From Clostridium sp. JN-1 (lineage in GTDB: Bacteria; Bacillota; Clostridia; Clostridiales; Clostridiaceae), in contig NZ_CP033465.1 in the NCBI RefSeq assembly GCF_003718715.1, positions 1,550,001 through 1,614,000 on the forward strand: DNA of 64,000 nt, in the 5' to 3' direction. Under the pieces are notes generated by a model. The model made no database searches. It saw only the letters and a list, made by a program, of their open reading frames with translations, and was not told the DNA's origin. The position numbers and the translations under genes are program-made. Positions 1 through 12,121 of the stretch are shown piece by piece. Position 1 is the stretch's first letter. Every line of letters begins with the position of its first letter.

Positions 1-3408
<3,408 letters not shown>

Positions 3409-3506
3409 AATTTCTTATATATAAACTCTTTTCAGAGTTTCAAGTTCAATTTAAGCTCATTTACTTTTATACTTTTAAGCTGTTTTCACAGCTTTCAAAA
3501 GAATTG

Positions 3507-3538
3507 CTGGTTTATTATTCTCTTCTCTGTTTGATTTT
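3507..3538 (-). other. 16S pre-rRNA processing stem, 5' arm
   Basis: Leader segment that pairs with 1831-1858 across the 16S gene. In the minus-strand RNA it reads AAAATCAAACAGAG, a short purine-rich insert, then AATAATAAACCAG. It lies about 100 bases before the mature 16S 5' end. Confidence 0.75.
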
Positions 3539-3574
3539 CAAGGTTCATCGCTGTTTCACTCAAACAGCTTTTAC

Positions 3575-3603
3575 AGTTTATCATGTGAATTTCAAACTGT
3601 CAA
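3575..3603 (-). promoter_or_regulatory. rRNA operon promoter
   Basis: On the minus strand TTGACA (3603-3598) is followed by a 17-base spacer and TAAACT (3580-3575), with TG one base before the -10 (extended -10). The start would be near 3568, about 160 bases ahead of 16S. Between here and the promoter at 3967 (about 360 bases) I see AT-rich DNA and no recognisable gene. Confidence 0.75.
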
Positions 3604-3966
3604 GAACTTTTTTAAAATTATTCTTAACTTTCATAAAGTTATTAATTTTCATATTAAAAGCTCTTTTGGTTCGCCGCCCGAATCTCTCAAGCGACATGTG
3701 TTATCTTATCACCTTTCATTATCCTATGGATTTCTTAATACTATTATTATCCAAAACTATACGCATTATTCTTTAATTTACTTAGCTTTTCTAACTTTTT
3801 TATATATGGACACTCCATGTTGAGTGTACTTTAAATTTACGCAAAATATTAGAGTTAGTTCATGTGATAAAGCGTATTCCCCTAGAATTTTGATCACAAT
3901 TTTATTTGAATAAGTCATATCCTTTTTAAAAAGTCAAAATATTATTTTAATTTTCAACATCTAATA

Positions 3967-3994
3967 TTGACACATTCCACGTACAGTGTATTAT
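3967..3994 (+). promoter_or_regulatory. Sigma-A promoter of the GDPD gene
   Basis: TTGACA (3967-3972), a 16-base spacer and TATTAT (3989-3994). Transcription would begin near 4001, which rules out an ATG at 3996 and supports the TTG start at 4044. Confidence 0.65.
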
Positions 3995-4043
3995 TATGTA
4001 TATATCTAATAACATATTTTATTTCTATAAAGGATGGATTTAC

Positions 4044-4916
4044 TTGAACAAAAAATTGAAATTATTTTATCTAGTATTTATTTTTATATTTACATCTTTA
4101 TTAACATCATCAAAATTTAATGTAATCAAACCCACTAAACAACATGATTACTATGTTAACTGCAGTAATTTAAAAAATTTAAAAATTATTTCTCATAGAG
4201 CAAAATATGTCATGGATGATCCTGAAAATTCAATTACCGGAATAAGGGATTCAATTAAACACAAACTTGATTATGCTGAAATTGATGTCCAAGAAACAAA
4301 AGATGGAGTAGTAGTCTTAATACATGATAAGAATTTAAAAAGATTAACTGGTAAAAATGCTGATGTGGACAATCTTACTTATGCCCAAGTAAAAAGATTA
4401 AGAATTAAACCTCCAAATATTTTGACACATAAACCAGAAAAAATACCTACTCTTGAACAAGTCATGATAGAAAGTAAAGGAAAGATAAATCTTATCATAG
4501 AAATCAAACCATATGGCAACACTAGAGATCTTACTAAAAATGTAGTAGCTTTAATGGAAAAATATGATTTAGTAAATGGAAGCATCATTCATTCAATGAG
4601 CTATAATGTACTTTGTCATGTAAAACTTTTAAATCCAAAAATAGTGACAGGCTATATAGTAGTATCTCCTATGAAGCACTTACCAGAAATAAATGTAGAT
4701 TTTTATAGTATAGAAGATAAATTTATTACAAAACGTTTAATTAAACAAATTCATAAAGACAATAAAAAGGTATATGTTTGGACTGTTGATAATCTACCAT
4801 CCATGTACAAATTTACTAACTATAGTCCAAATGGAATAATATCAGACGACCCTGTACTATTATTAAATGCAAAGAAATTATACCTTAATAAAAATCAATC
4901 AGTAACTAATGAGTAA
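4044..4916 (+). CDS. Glycerophosphodiester phosphodiesterase family protein
   Basis: A GDPD-fold TIM-barrel enzyme expected to hydrolyse glycerophosphodiesters (phospholipid or teichoic-acid fragments) to glycerol-3-phosphate plus an alcohol. The start is placed at TTG 4044 because AGGATGG at 4031-4037 is correctly spaced and the promoter overlaps the upstream ATG. The product begins with NKK and a hydrophobic stretch (about residues 5-20), so it is exported or membrane-anchored. Catalytic signatures are HRAKYVMDDPENS (His-Arg, Glu-Asn), the metal-binding ExD in YAEIDVQ and the His of VLIHD. The C-terminal VYVWTVDN and GIISDDP are typical of the family. It stands alone between the rrn operon and a palindromic element. 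Confidence 0.88.
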   Translation: MNKKLKLFYLVFIFIFTSLLTSSKFNVIKPTKQHDYYVNCSNLKNLKIISHRAKYVMDDPENSITGIRDSIKHKLDYAEIDVQETKDGVVVLIHDKNLKRLTGKNADVDNLTYAQVKRLRIKPPNILTHKPEKIPTLEQVMIESKGKINLIIEIKPYGNTRDLTKNVVALMEKYDLVNGSIIHSMSYNVLCHVKLLNPKIVTGYIVVSPMKHLPEINVDFYSIEDKFITKRLIKQIHKDNKKVYVWTVDNLPSMYKFTNYSPNGIISDDPVLLLNAKKLYLNKNQSVTNE

Positions 4917-5167
4917 CTGTAATTCGTAATATAAAAACAGAGGACAGAGGACAATTGACAGAGAAATAAGATTTTTCTCCGCTGCGCTTAAGAAAAATCT
5001 TTAATTATATTTTTGATAACTCGTTTCGCTAAAGCGAAACATTGCTAACTTATATAAATTTAAAGATTTTTTTGCGTTAGCAAAAAATCAACCTTCACTG
5101 TCCTCTGTGCTCTGTATCCTGTCCTATAAAAAATGCTTTGCATTTTTAGCATATTACGAATTGCAGT
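4916..5167. repeat. MITE-like element with terminal inverted repeats
   Basis: Ends ACTGTAATTCGTAATAT (4916-4932) and ATATTACGAATTGCAGT (5151-5167) are inverted repeats with one mismatch in 17. A second inverted pair lies inside: ACAGAGGACAGAGGACA (4937-4953) against 5099-5115, again one mismatch. A GTTTCGCT/AGCGAAAC hairpin sits in the middle near 5024-5040. There is no open frame of useful size. It starts at the stop codon of the GDPD gene. It looks like a non-autonomous, MITE-type mobile repeat, though no target duplication is clear. Confidence 0.6.
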
Positions 5168-5263
5168 AATTGGGTAAAATGGTGAAGTGTCAAAGGCTGT
5201 ATATATTTCCCTGCATGTAAGTTGATTTGCAAATTAAAATAACTATACATTTACTTTAAACTT

Positions 5264-5489
5264 AAAACTTAACTCATACGCAGGGATATATTTGCAAAAT
5301 GATAGCACATTTAAAAAGTTTTTTACAGCTCTTAGTGAAGTATTTTAGAAAATCTTAGTAGGTTATATATTGTCTGAGCTTGCGAGTTTATATAATCTAC
5401 TTAGATTTTCAAAATACAAGCTTAGAGCTGTTAAAACTTTTTAACGTGCTGAAGTTTGCAAATATATCCCGGAGTATGAGTTAAGTTTT
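5264..5489. repeat. Long imperfect palindrome (two ~100-bp arms)
   Basis: Arm 5264-5369 and arm 5389-5489 are inverted copies of one another, roughly 80% identical by eye, around a 19-base centre. The outer ends read AAAACTTAACTCATAC and its complement. The RNA would fold into a hairpin of about 100 bp. It lies 23 bases past the stop of the lysine permease gene, so it may also end or stabilise that transcript. It codes for nothing visible. Confidence 0.7.
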
Positions 5490-5512
5490 GAATCGGGAAC
5501 CCTATATTACAA

Positions 5513-6970
5513 TTATTTTAAATCAAGATCTTTTAAATCAACATCTTTTAAATCAATAACTTTTGTCTTATACTTCAATTTATATGCAATCCATAAAACC
5601 AAAAATATTGGTAAACCAATATAAGTTGAGATTACTCCCTTCCAATCAACTTGAGAAGCCCCAAAATAAGTAATTCCTTGTCCTAAAATAACTATTATAC
5701 ATAATCCTAATGCTATTAGTGGACCTGCAGGGAAAAATTTTGCTTTATACTTTAATCTATTTAAGTCAAGTCCTTGAGCAACATAAGCTTTACGGAAACG
5801 ATAATGGCATAACGCTATACCAAGCCATGCAATAAATCCTGAAAGTCCTGAAGCTGCAACTAACCATACATAAACTGTATTTTCTGCATAAAGACCTGTT
5901 AAGAAACATGCACATGCTATTATAGTTGTAATTATCAATGAATTTATAGGAACCCCTCTTTTATTTACCTTTGCAAGAAACTTAGGAGCTTTTCCAGATT
6001 CAGCTAGTGCATATAACATTCTAGTTGAAGCATACATTCCAGAATTACCTGCAGATAAAATTGAAGTTAAAATTACAACGTTCATCAAAGATGCAGCTCC
6101 GGCAATACCCATTTTTGTAAATACCATTGTAAATGGGCTAGTTTGAACCCCTGCTTCCGTATATGGTATTAGCGCTCCTACTACGAATATTGTTCCTATA
6201 TAAAATATTAATATTCTCCAAAATATTACATTGATTGCCTTAGGTATATTGTTACCTGGGTCTTCACTTTCTCCAGCTGCAACACCTACAAGCTCTGTTC
6301 CTTGAAACGAAAATCCTGCTATTAAGAATATCATAAATATAGATTTTACTCCTCCAACAAAAGGTGCGTCCTTTATTGTAAAGTTTTTAAATCCTACGGG
6401 ATTTCCATTAAATATCCCAAAGATAGCTGCAAGACCAATTAAAATAAATACTATAACCGTAACTACCTTAATACTTGCAAACCAGAATTCTGATTCTCCA
6501 TAACCTCTTACTGATAACAAATTTATAATAACTATTATTCCTAAAAATAGAGCACTCCATCTTACAGAAGGCACACTTGGAAACCAAAATCGCATTATAA
6601 GCGAAGCTGCAACCATTTCAGCTGCAACAGTAATAGCCCAATTGTACCAATAGTTCCATCCCAGTGCAAATCCCAATGCTGGATCAATAAACTTAGATGC
6701 GTAAACTTCAAATGAACCTGCTACAGGCATATGAGTTGCCATTTCACCTAATCCCGTCATTAAAAAGTATACCATAACTCCTATACATGAATATGCAACT
6801 AGTGCACCACCCGGCCCAGCTTGTCTTATGGTATCACCTAACGCCAAAAATATTCCTGTACCAATAGCTCCCCCTATTGCAATCATATTAAGATGTCTCG
6901 ATTTTAATCCCCTTTTAAGATTTTGTTTTCCTTCTTGTTTCTGTCCTAAATTTTGTTCTAACTGTTCCAT
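5513..6970 (-). CDS. lysP: Lysine-specific amino acid permease (APC family)
   Basis: A 485-residue APC-superfamily permease with about 12 membrane segments, importing lysine with protons. The N-terminal GLKSRHLNMIAIGGAIGTGI block and FQGTELVGVAAGESEDP are hallmarks of the YAT/LysP group. The assignment to lysine rests mainly on the lysine riboswitch directly upstream (7104-7272) with its terminator. The start ATG at 6970 follows AGGAGGTAAAAA. The extreme C-terminus is a small repeat of charged residues (VIDLKDVDLKDLDLK), unusual but probably just a cytoplasmic tail. It is a single-gene unit. Confidence 0.92.
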   Translation of the reverse strand: MEQLEQNLGQKQEGKQNLKRGLKSRHLNMIAIGGAIGTGIFLALGDTIRQAGPGGALVAYSCIGVMVYFLMTGLGEMATHMPVAGSFEVYASKFIDPALGFALGWNYWYNWAITVAAEMVAASLIMRFWFPSVPSVRWSALFLGIIVIINLLSVRGYGESEFWFASIKVVTVIVFILIGLAAIFGIFNGNPVGFKNFTIKDAPFVGGVKSIFMIFLIAGFSFQGTELVGVAAGESEDPGNNIPKAINVIFWRILIFYIGTIFVVGALIPYTEAGVQTSPFTMVFTKMGIAGAASLMNVVILTSILSAGNSGMYASTRMLYALAESGKAPKFLAKVNKRGVPINSLIITTIIACACFLTGLYAENTVYVWLVAASGLSGFIAWLGIALCHYRFRKAYVAQGLDLNRLKYKAKFFPAGPLIALGLCIIVILGQGITYFGASQVDWKGVISTYIGLPIFLVLWIAYKLKYKTKVIDLKDVDLKDLDLK

Positions 6971-7030
6971 TTTTTACCTCCTTATCGGTATTTCTTATTC
7001 CGATAAGTAAATAACTAAGATAATACTAAA

Positions 7031-7060
7031 AAATGCCCTGAGCACACACTCAGGGCATTA
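7031..7060 (-). terminator. Lysine riboswitch attenuator terminator
   Basis: An 11-bp perfect stem (AATGCCCTGAG at 7032-7042, CTCAGGGCATT at 7049-7059) with a 6-base loop. On the minus strand it is followed by a U-run. It lies between the aptamer and lysP and would stop transcription when lysine is bound. Confidence 0.9.
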
Positions 7061-7103
7061 AAGTTGTGTATTCACTACACATTAAACAATAATTCCACAT
7101 TGA

Positions 7104-7272
7104 ATGATAGCGCTCCACAAACTTACATTTGTGACAGTTTTACAAATATTCTCTGTAAACCCAGCTGTATGACATTAAAGCATTTGTCGTACGCTTCGGC
7201 AAAATTTCCTTTCGAATTGTCTCATAGTGCTTACCTCAACAATTCTACTATTAAATTCTGCACCTCTATCCC
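7104..7272 (-). ncRNA. Lysine riboswitch (L-box) aptamer
   Basis: The minus-strand RNA contains the conserved L-box blocks in order: GATAGAGGTGC, TTTAATAGTA, GAGGTAAGC, CGAAAGGAAATTTTGCCGAAGC, GCTGGG, CTGTCAC and GGAGCGCTATC. P1 forms between GATAG and CTATC. A TATAAT -10 box lies upstream at 7295-7300. This is an OFF-type lysine sensor for the permease gene. Confidence 0.93.
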
Positions 7273-7368
7273 AGCTATTCACTTATAATTTAGTATTATA
7301 CACTAAAATTTTAAATTAGTAAAGATGTAATCTTAAATTTATTTATGTCTTAAGAGTACACTTTAACC

Positions 7369-10300
7369 TTAATTTGCTAGATCAAAAACATTTAACTTTT
7401 GTTCATCTATATTTCTTATTCTTACATTTACCATGGCATTAAATGTATCTAATGCAGTTATTACTCCTATATTTCTCTCAATAGCAGCTCTCCTTATAAT
7501 AAAACCATCTCTCTTTGAATCATTTCCTTTGGTTGGAGTATTTACTACTAAATCAACTCTTCCATCTTGAATTACATCTATTATATTTGGATGTGGTTCT
7601 TTAAGTTTTCTAACTTCTTCAACTTCTATATTGTTATTTCTTAAAAGTTCTGCCGTTTTTGAAGTTGCCATAAATTTAAAACCTGTTTTACTTAAGTTTT
7701 TAGCCATAGGTAAAAATTCTTCCTTATCATGATCATTTATAGTTGCAAGTATAGTTCCCTTATCTTTCTTTATGAACATACCTGCAGCCGTAAATCCTTT
7801 ATATAATGCCTCATATATATCTTTTCCAACACCGAGTACTTCTCCGGTTGATTTCATTTCAGGTCCTAAACAAATTTCAACGTTTGGAAGCTTTTGAGTA
7901 GAAAACACAGGTACCTTTACCGACACTAAATCTGGTGTCTTGTATACACCTACACCATAACCTAAATCCTTAAGCTTTTGTCCAAGCATAACCTTTGTTG
8001 ATATATCAACTATTGGGACTTTACTTACTTTGCTTATATACGGCACAGTTCTTGAAGCCCTTGGATTTACTTCTATAACATAAAGCTGTCCTTCAAATTC
8101 TATAAATTGAATATTTATCATTCCCTTTATGCCTATAGCTAGTGCAAGTTTTCTAGTATATTCAAGAACTTTATCCTTTATAACTGAACTTATATTTTGA
8201 CTTGGATACATGGTTATACTATCTCCAGAATGTACACCTGCCCTTTCCAAATGTTCCATTATTCCAGGTATCAATACATCTTCTCCATCGGATATAGCAT
8301 CAACTTCTATTTCTCTTCCCATAAGATATTTATCTATAAGTATAGGATTTTTCTTGTCATTTTTAAATGCATTAGTTAAATAATAAACTAATTCTTCTTC
8401 ATCGTAGGTTATCTCCATTCCACGTCCGCCTAAAACATATGAAGGCCTTACAAGTACAGGAAATCCTAATTTTCTAGCTTCATCAAGTCCTTCTTCTACA
8501 GTCCATACTCCGCGTCCTTTTGGTCTCGATATATTTAACTTTTCAAGCAGTTCATCAAATTTTTCCCTATCTTCTGCCATATCTATTTGGTCAGCTGTAG
8601 TTCCTAATGTAGGTATATTTTTTTCTTTCAAAAATTTAGCAAGTTTGATTGCAGTTTGACCTCCAAATTGTAGAATTACACCATCAGGTTTTTCTTTATT
8701 AATTATATTTAATACTTCCTCTTCAGTTAGAGGCTCAAAATACAACTTATCTGATATATCAAAATCAGTACTTACAGTTTCAGGATTATTATTTATTATT
8801 ATAGTTTCTATTCCTAGTTTTCTAAGAGCTTTTACACAGTGTACAGAAGCATAGTCAAATTCTACTCCTTGGCCTATTCTTATTGGTCCAGAACCTATTA
8901 CCACAACTTTCTTTTTATCTGATACCTCTACTTCATCATAATCATCATAAGTAGAGTAATAGTATGGCGATAGTGCTTCAAATTCTCCACCACATGTATC
9001 TACCATTTTATATACTGGTTGTATGTCCCATATATTTCTAAGTTTATATACATCATCAGGTGAAATTTTAAGTATATCTGCTATACCCTTATCGGAAAAT
9101 CCTTTTTTCTTTAACTTGTAAAGCCAATCTTTATCTAATTTATCTACCTTACTCAATTTTAATCTTTGCTCTTCTTCAACTATCCATTTGAACTTTTCAA
9201 CAAAGAACTTATCTATACCTGTTATCTCAACAATTTTGTCTACTAGGTAATCTCTTCTAAGCATCTCTGCAAGTGCAAACATTCTCTCATCATCAGGTGA
9301 CATTACTATCTTCTTCAAGTTAGAAGTACTTAATTCCTTAAACTTCTTATCTTCAAGAGAATATTTTCCAATTTCTAAAGATCTTATACCCTTTAAAAAT
9401 GCTTCTTCAAAATTGCTTCCTATGGCCATAACTTCTCCTGTTGCCATCATTTTTGTTCCAAGAGATCTATCTGCATCCTGGAACTTGTCAAAAGGCCATT
9501 TAGGTATTTTTACTACTACATAATCAAGAGATGGTTCAAAACAAGCATATGTCTTTTGAGTTACTGCATTTTTTATTTCATCCAAGCCATATCCTAGAGC
9601 TATTTTAGCTGCAACTTTTGCTATTGGATACCCAGTTGCCTTTGAAGCTAAAGCTGAAGAACGACTAACTCTTGGATTTATCTCTATAACTGCATATTCA
9701 AATGAATTCGGATTTAATGCAAATTGTACATTGCATCCTCCTTCTATTTTAACTGCATTTATTATATCTATGGATGCAGTTCTCAGCATTTGATATTCCT
9801 TATCTGAAAGTGTTTGACTTGGTGCAGTTACAATACTATCTCCAGTATGGATTCCAACAGGATCTATATTTTCCATGTTACAAACAGTTATACAGTTTCC
9901 AAAGCTGTCCCTCATTACTTCATATTCTATTTCTTTCCAGCCCTTTACACTTTTCTCAACAAGCACTTGTCCAATTGAGCTAAGCTGAATTCCAAGTGTA
10001 AGAATTTTTTCAAGTTCTTCTTCCGTTTCTGCTATTCCACCGCCAGTTCCACCTAAAGTATATGCTGGTCTTACTATAACAGGATATCCTATTTGTTTTG
10101 CAAATTCTTTTCCACTTTCAACATCGGTTATTATTTCACTTTGTATTACAGGCTGGTGAATTTCATTCATCATATTCCTAAAGAGTTCTCTGTCTTCTCC
10201 TTTTTTTATTGATTCTATTGAAGTTCCTATGACATTTACATTGTATTTATCTAATATTCCCCTGTCATAAAGTTCAACTGCTAAATTTAATCCGGTTTGA

Positions 10301-10575
10301 CCGCCCATTCCAGCCAGAAGACTATCCGGTCTTTCCTTTTTTATAATCTTTTCTGCAAATTCTAAGGTTAAAGGCTCCAAATAAATTTTATCTGCTACTT
10401 CTTTATCAGTCATTATTGTTGCTGGATTGCTGTTTATTAGTACAACTTCGACTCCTTCTTTTCTAAGGCTTTCACAAGCTTGAGTTCCTGAATAATCAAA
10501 TTCAGCTGCCTGACCTATAACTATTGGCCCCGATCCTATAACTAAAACTTTTTTTATATCTTTATTCAATGGCAT
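7369..10575 (-). CDS. carB: Carbamoyl-phosphate synthase, large subunit
   Basis: The 1,068-residue ammonia-using subunit that makes carbamoyl phosphate from bicarbonate, ammonia and two ATP for pyrimidine and arginine synthesis. The two homologous ATP-grasp halves are clear: [17 protein letters not shown] near residue 14 and [17 protein letters not shown] near residue 560. Each half has [18 protein letters not shown]-like or [16 protein letters not shown] metal-binding blocks. A C-terminal MGS-like allosteric domain covers about 935-1068. Length is normal. The start has AGGAGGT, and the gap to carA is 26 bases, so the two are co-transcribed. Confidence 0.98.
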   Translation of the reverse strand: MPLNKDIKKVLVIGSGPIVIGQAAEFDYSGTQACESLRKEGVEVVLINSNPATIMTDKEVADKIYLEPLTLEFAEKIIKKERPDSLLAGMGGQTGLNLAVELYDRGILDKYNVNVIGTSIESIKKGEDRELFRNMMNEIHQPVIQSEIITDVESGKEFAKQIGYPVIVRPAYTLGGTGGGIAETEEELEKILTLGIQLSSIGQVLVEKSVKGWKEIEYEVMRDSFGNCITVCNMENIDPVGIHTGDSIVTAPSQTLSDKEYQMLRTASIDIINAVKIEGGCNVQFALNPNSFEYAVIEINPRVSRSSALASKATGYPIAKVAAKIALGYGLDEIKNAVTQKTYACFEPSLDYVVVKIPKWPFDKFQDADRSLGTKMMATGEVMAIGSNFEEAFLKGIRSLEIGKYSLEDKKFKELSTSNLKKIVMSPDDERMFALAEMLRRDYLVDKIVEITGIDKFFVEKFKWIVEEEQRLKLSKVDKLDKDWLYKLKKKGFSDKGIADILKISPDDVYKLRNIWDIQPVYKMVDTCGGEFEALSPYYYSTYDDYDEVEVSDKKKVVVIGSGPIRIGQGVEFDYASVHCVKALRKLGIETIIINNNPETVSTDFDISDKLYFEPLTEEEVLNIINKEKPDGVILQFGGQTAIKLAKFLKEKNIPTLGTTADQIDMAEDREKFDELLEKLNISRPKGRGVWTVEEGLDEARKLGFPVLVRPSYVLGGRGMEITYDEEELVYYLTNAFKNDKKNPILIDKYLMGREIEVDAISDGEDVLIPGIMEHLERAGVHSGDSITMYPSQNISSVIKDKVLEYTRKLALAIGIKGMINIQFIEFEGQLYVIEVNPRASRTVPYISKVSKVPIVDISTKVMLGQKLKDLGYGVGVYKTPDLVSVKVPVFSTQKLPNVEICLGPEMKSTGEVLGVGKDIYEALYKGFTAAGMFIKKDKGTILATINDHDKEEFLPMAKNLSKTGFKFMATSKTAELLRNNNIEVEEVRKLKEPHPNIIDVIQDGRVDLVVNTPTKGNDSKRDGFIIRRAAIERNIGVITALDTFNAMVNVRIRNIDEQKLNVFDLAN

Positions 10576-10601
10576 ATTGATTACCTCCTATTATTATGCT
10601 T

Positions 10602-11651
10602 TTAAAGTGAATACTTCATAAATTCATCAAAAATATAATTACTATCTTTAGGTCCTGGACATGCTTCTGGATGAAACTGCACAGAAAATATAGGTAAATC
10701 CTTGTGTTCCATTCCCTCTATTGTTCCATCATTTAAATTAACATGGGTTTCTATCATATTTTCAGGTAAATCACTTACATAGTATCCATGATTTTGAGAA
10801 GTTATATACACTCTGTTTTTTCTAATGTCTTTTACAGGATGGTTGCATCCTCTATGCCCAAATTTTAACTTTGCAGTTTTTCCTCCAAGGGTTAGTGCTA
10901 AAAGTTGATGTCCTAAGCATATACCAACTATTGGGACCTTTCCTACAAGCTGCTTTATATTCTGTACAACTTCTGGCAAATCTTCTGGATTTCCAGGTCC
11001 ATTTGATAAAAATATTAAATCTGGTTTGACATCTAGTACTTCTTTTGCACTTGTATATGCAGGGAAAATAGTTACTTTACATTTTCTCCTTAAAAATGAA
11101 TCTATTATATTTTGTTTTATTCCAAAATCCATAATTGCAACATGCTTTCCTATACCTTTAATTACTCTTTTTTCTTTAATTGTAACTTCCTTGACAGCAT
11201 CTTTATTAGAATAATCTTTTAATTGTTCTTTTATTTCTTCATAAGATATGTCTTCTAAAGTTATTATTCCCTTCATTGTTCCATTTTTTCTTAAAATCTT
11301 CGTAAGAGCTCTAGTATCAATACCTTCCATTCCTATTACTTTATTTTGTTTTAGGTAATCATCAAGTTCAATTTCTGCTCTAAAGTTACTTGGTATATTG
11401 CATTTTTCCCTAACTATAAAGCCTTTAACTTTTGTTGAATTTGACTGCATATCATCTAAGTTTATGCCATAGTTACCTATTAAAGGATAAGTCATAGTAA
11501 CAATTTGTCCATAATATGATGGATCTGTAATTACTTCTTGATATCCTGTCATTCCAGTATTAAATACAACTTCACCTATACTATCTTTAAGGTACCCAAA
11601 TGCCTCTCCACTGAATGTCATTCCATTTTCCAATATAAGATTTGCTTTCAT
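10602..11651 (-). CDS. carA: Carbamoyl-phosphate synthase, small (glutamine amidotransferase) subunit
   Basis: A 349-residue glutaminase subunit that supplies ammonia to CarB. An N-terminal CPSase_sm domain (GMTGYQEVITDPSYYGQ) is followed by a class I amidotransferase domain. The nucleophilic Cys is in GICLGHQ near residue 240 and the His/Glu pair is in VQFHPEACPGP. The ATG has a strong AAAGGAGGT site. It is first in the carAB operon behind a PyrR-type attenuator, which ties this copy to pyrimidine supply; no arginine genes are nearby. Confidence 0.97.
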   Translation of the reverse strand: MKANLILENGMTFSGEAFGYLKDSIGEVVFNTGMTGYQEVITDPSYYGQIVTMTYPLIGNYGINLDDMQSNSTKVKGFIVREKCNIPSNFRAEIELDDYLKQNKVIGMEGIDTRALTKILRKNGTMKGIITLEDISYEEIKEQLKDYSNKDAVKEVTIKEKRVIKGIGKHVAIMDFGIKQNIIDSFLRRKCKVTIFPAYTSAKEVLDVKPDLIFLSNGPGNPEDLPEVVQNIKQLVGKVPIVGICLGHQLLALTLGGKTAKLKFGHRGCNHPVKDIRKNRVYITSQNHGYYVSDLPENMIETHVNLNDGTIEGMEHKDLPIFSVQFHPEACPGPKDSNYIFDEFMKYSL

Positions 11652-11713
11652 AAAAAGACCTCCTTTAAGTTTTCTGAGTAAAAATACACTTCTTTTATTG
11701 AAGGTCTAAATTT

Positions 11714-11765
11714 AAAAAAGGTAATAGTTAGGCTGCTAAAATAAGAGTCTATCCATTACCTTTTT
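11714..11765 (-). terminator. carAB attenuator terminator
   Basis: The minus-strand RNA folds AAAAGGTAATGGATAGACTC against GCCTAACTATTACCTTTT and is followed by a U-run (plus A-run 11714-11719). It lies between the PyrR site and the carA ribosome binding site, as in the pyr operon attenuators of Bacillus. Confidence 0.8.
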
Positions 11766-11829
11766 ATCTTCAATATTAAAATATAATTCAACAATAGTAT
11801 TTATAAATAATGATTTCATAAACATCATA

Positions 11830-11852
11830 CCTCTTTCTGGCCTCTCTGGACC
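11830..11852 (-). promoter_or_regulatory. PyrR binding loop (anti-antiterminator)
   Basis: The minus-strand RNA reads GGTCCAGAGAGGCCAGAAAG, a close match to the PyrR-bound loop consensus (UCCAGAGAGGCU..). With the downstream terminator it predicts UMP-dependent termination ahead of carAB. The pyrR gene is not in the window. Confidence 0.88.
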
Positions 11853-11895
11853 AAATTAAAGTGTATTTTTTTACATCAGTTCTATCTAGTAACTA

Positions 11896-11924
11896 ATTAT
11901 AGTATGTTCTTTTGAATATGTCAA
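11896..11924 (-). promoter_or_regulatory. carAB promoter
   Basis: A perfect consensus TTGACA (11924-11919), a 17-base spacer and TATAAT (11901-11896) on the minus strand. The start would fall near 11889, just ahead of the PyrR site. Confidence 0.88.
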
Positions 11925-12020
11925 TATAATTAAAATTTCTGAAATTTGTATTACCGAAAGTTTTTATATAATAAATTAATATAAACTATTGACATGCAAT
12001 ACAAAAAATGTTTCAATAAT

Positions 12021-12034
12021 ACTGACCAGTCAGT
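12021..12034. promoter_or_regulatory. Palindromic operator, TetR-like
   Basis: ACTGAC-CA-GTCAGT is a perfect 6-bp inverted repeat about 90 bases ahead of the first YhgE-like gene. It lies downstream of a TTGACA (11989-11994) whose -10 is weak. Such short palindromes are typical TetR/QacR-family operators, and yhgE/pip genes are often TetR-controlled. No TetR gene lies in the window, so the regulator is inferred. Confidence 0.5.
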
Positions 12035-12121
12035 TAGCAAATAAAATTATATGCAATACAAATCAAAGATTTAAATTCTGCAAACAAATACAAGTATTTA
12101 CAATAGGGAGGGGAGCTATAT

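Noticed and set aside
3604-3960. Second rRNA promoter or a gene remnant upstream of the rrn leader
   Set aside because: I found no convincing -35/-10 pair on the minus strand and no protein-like frame.
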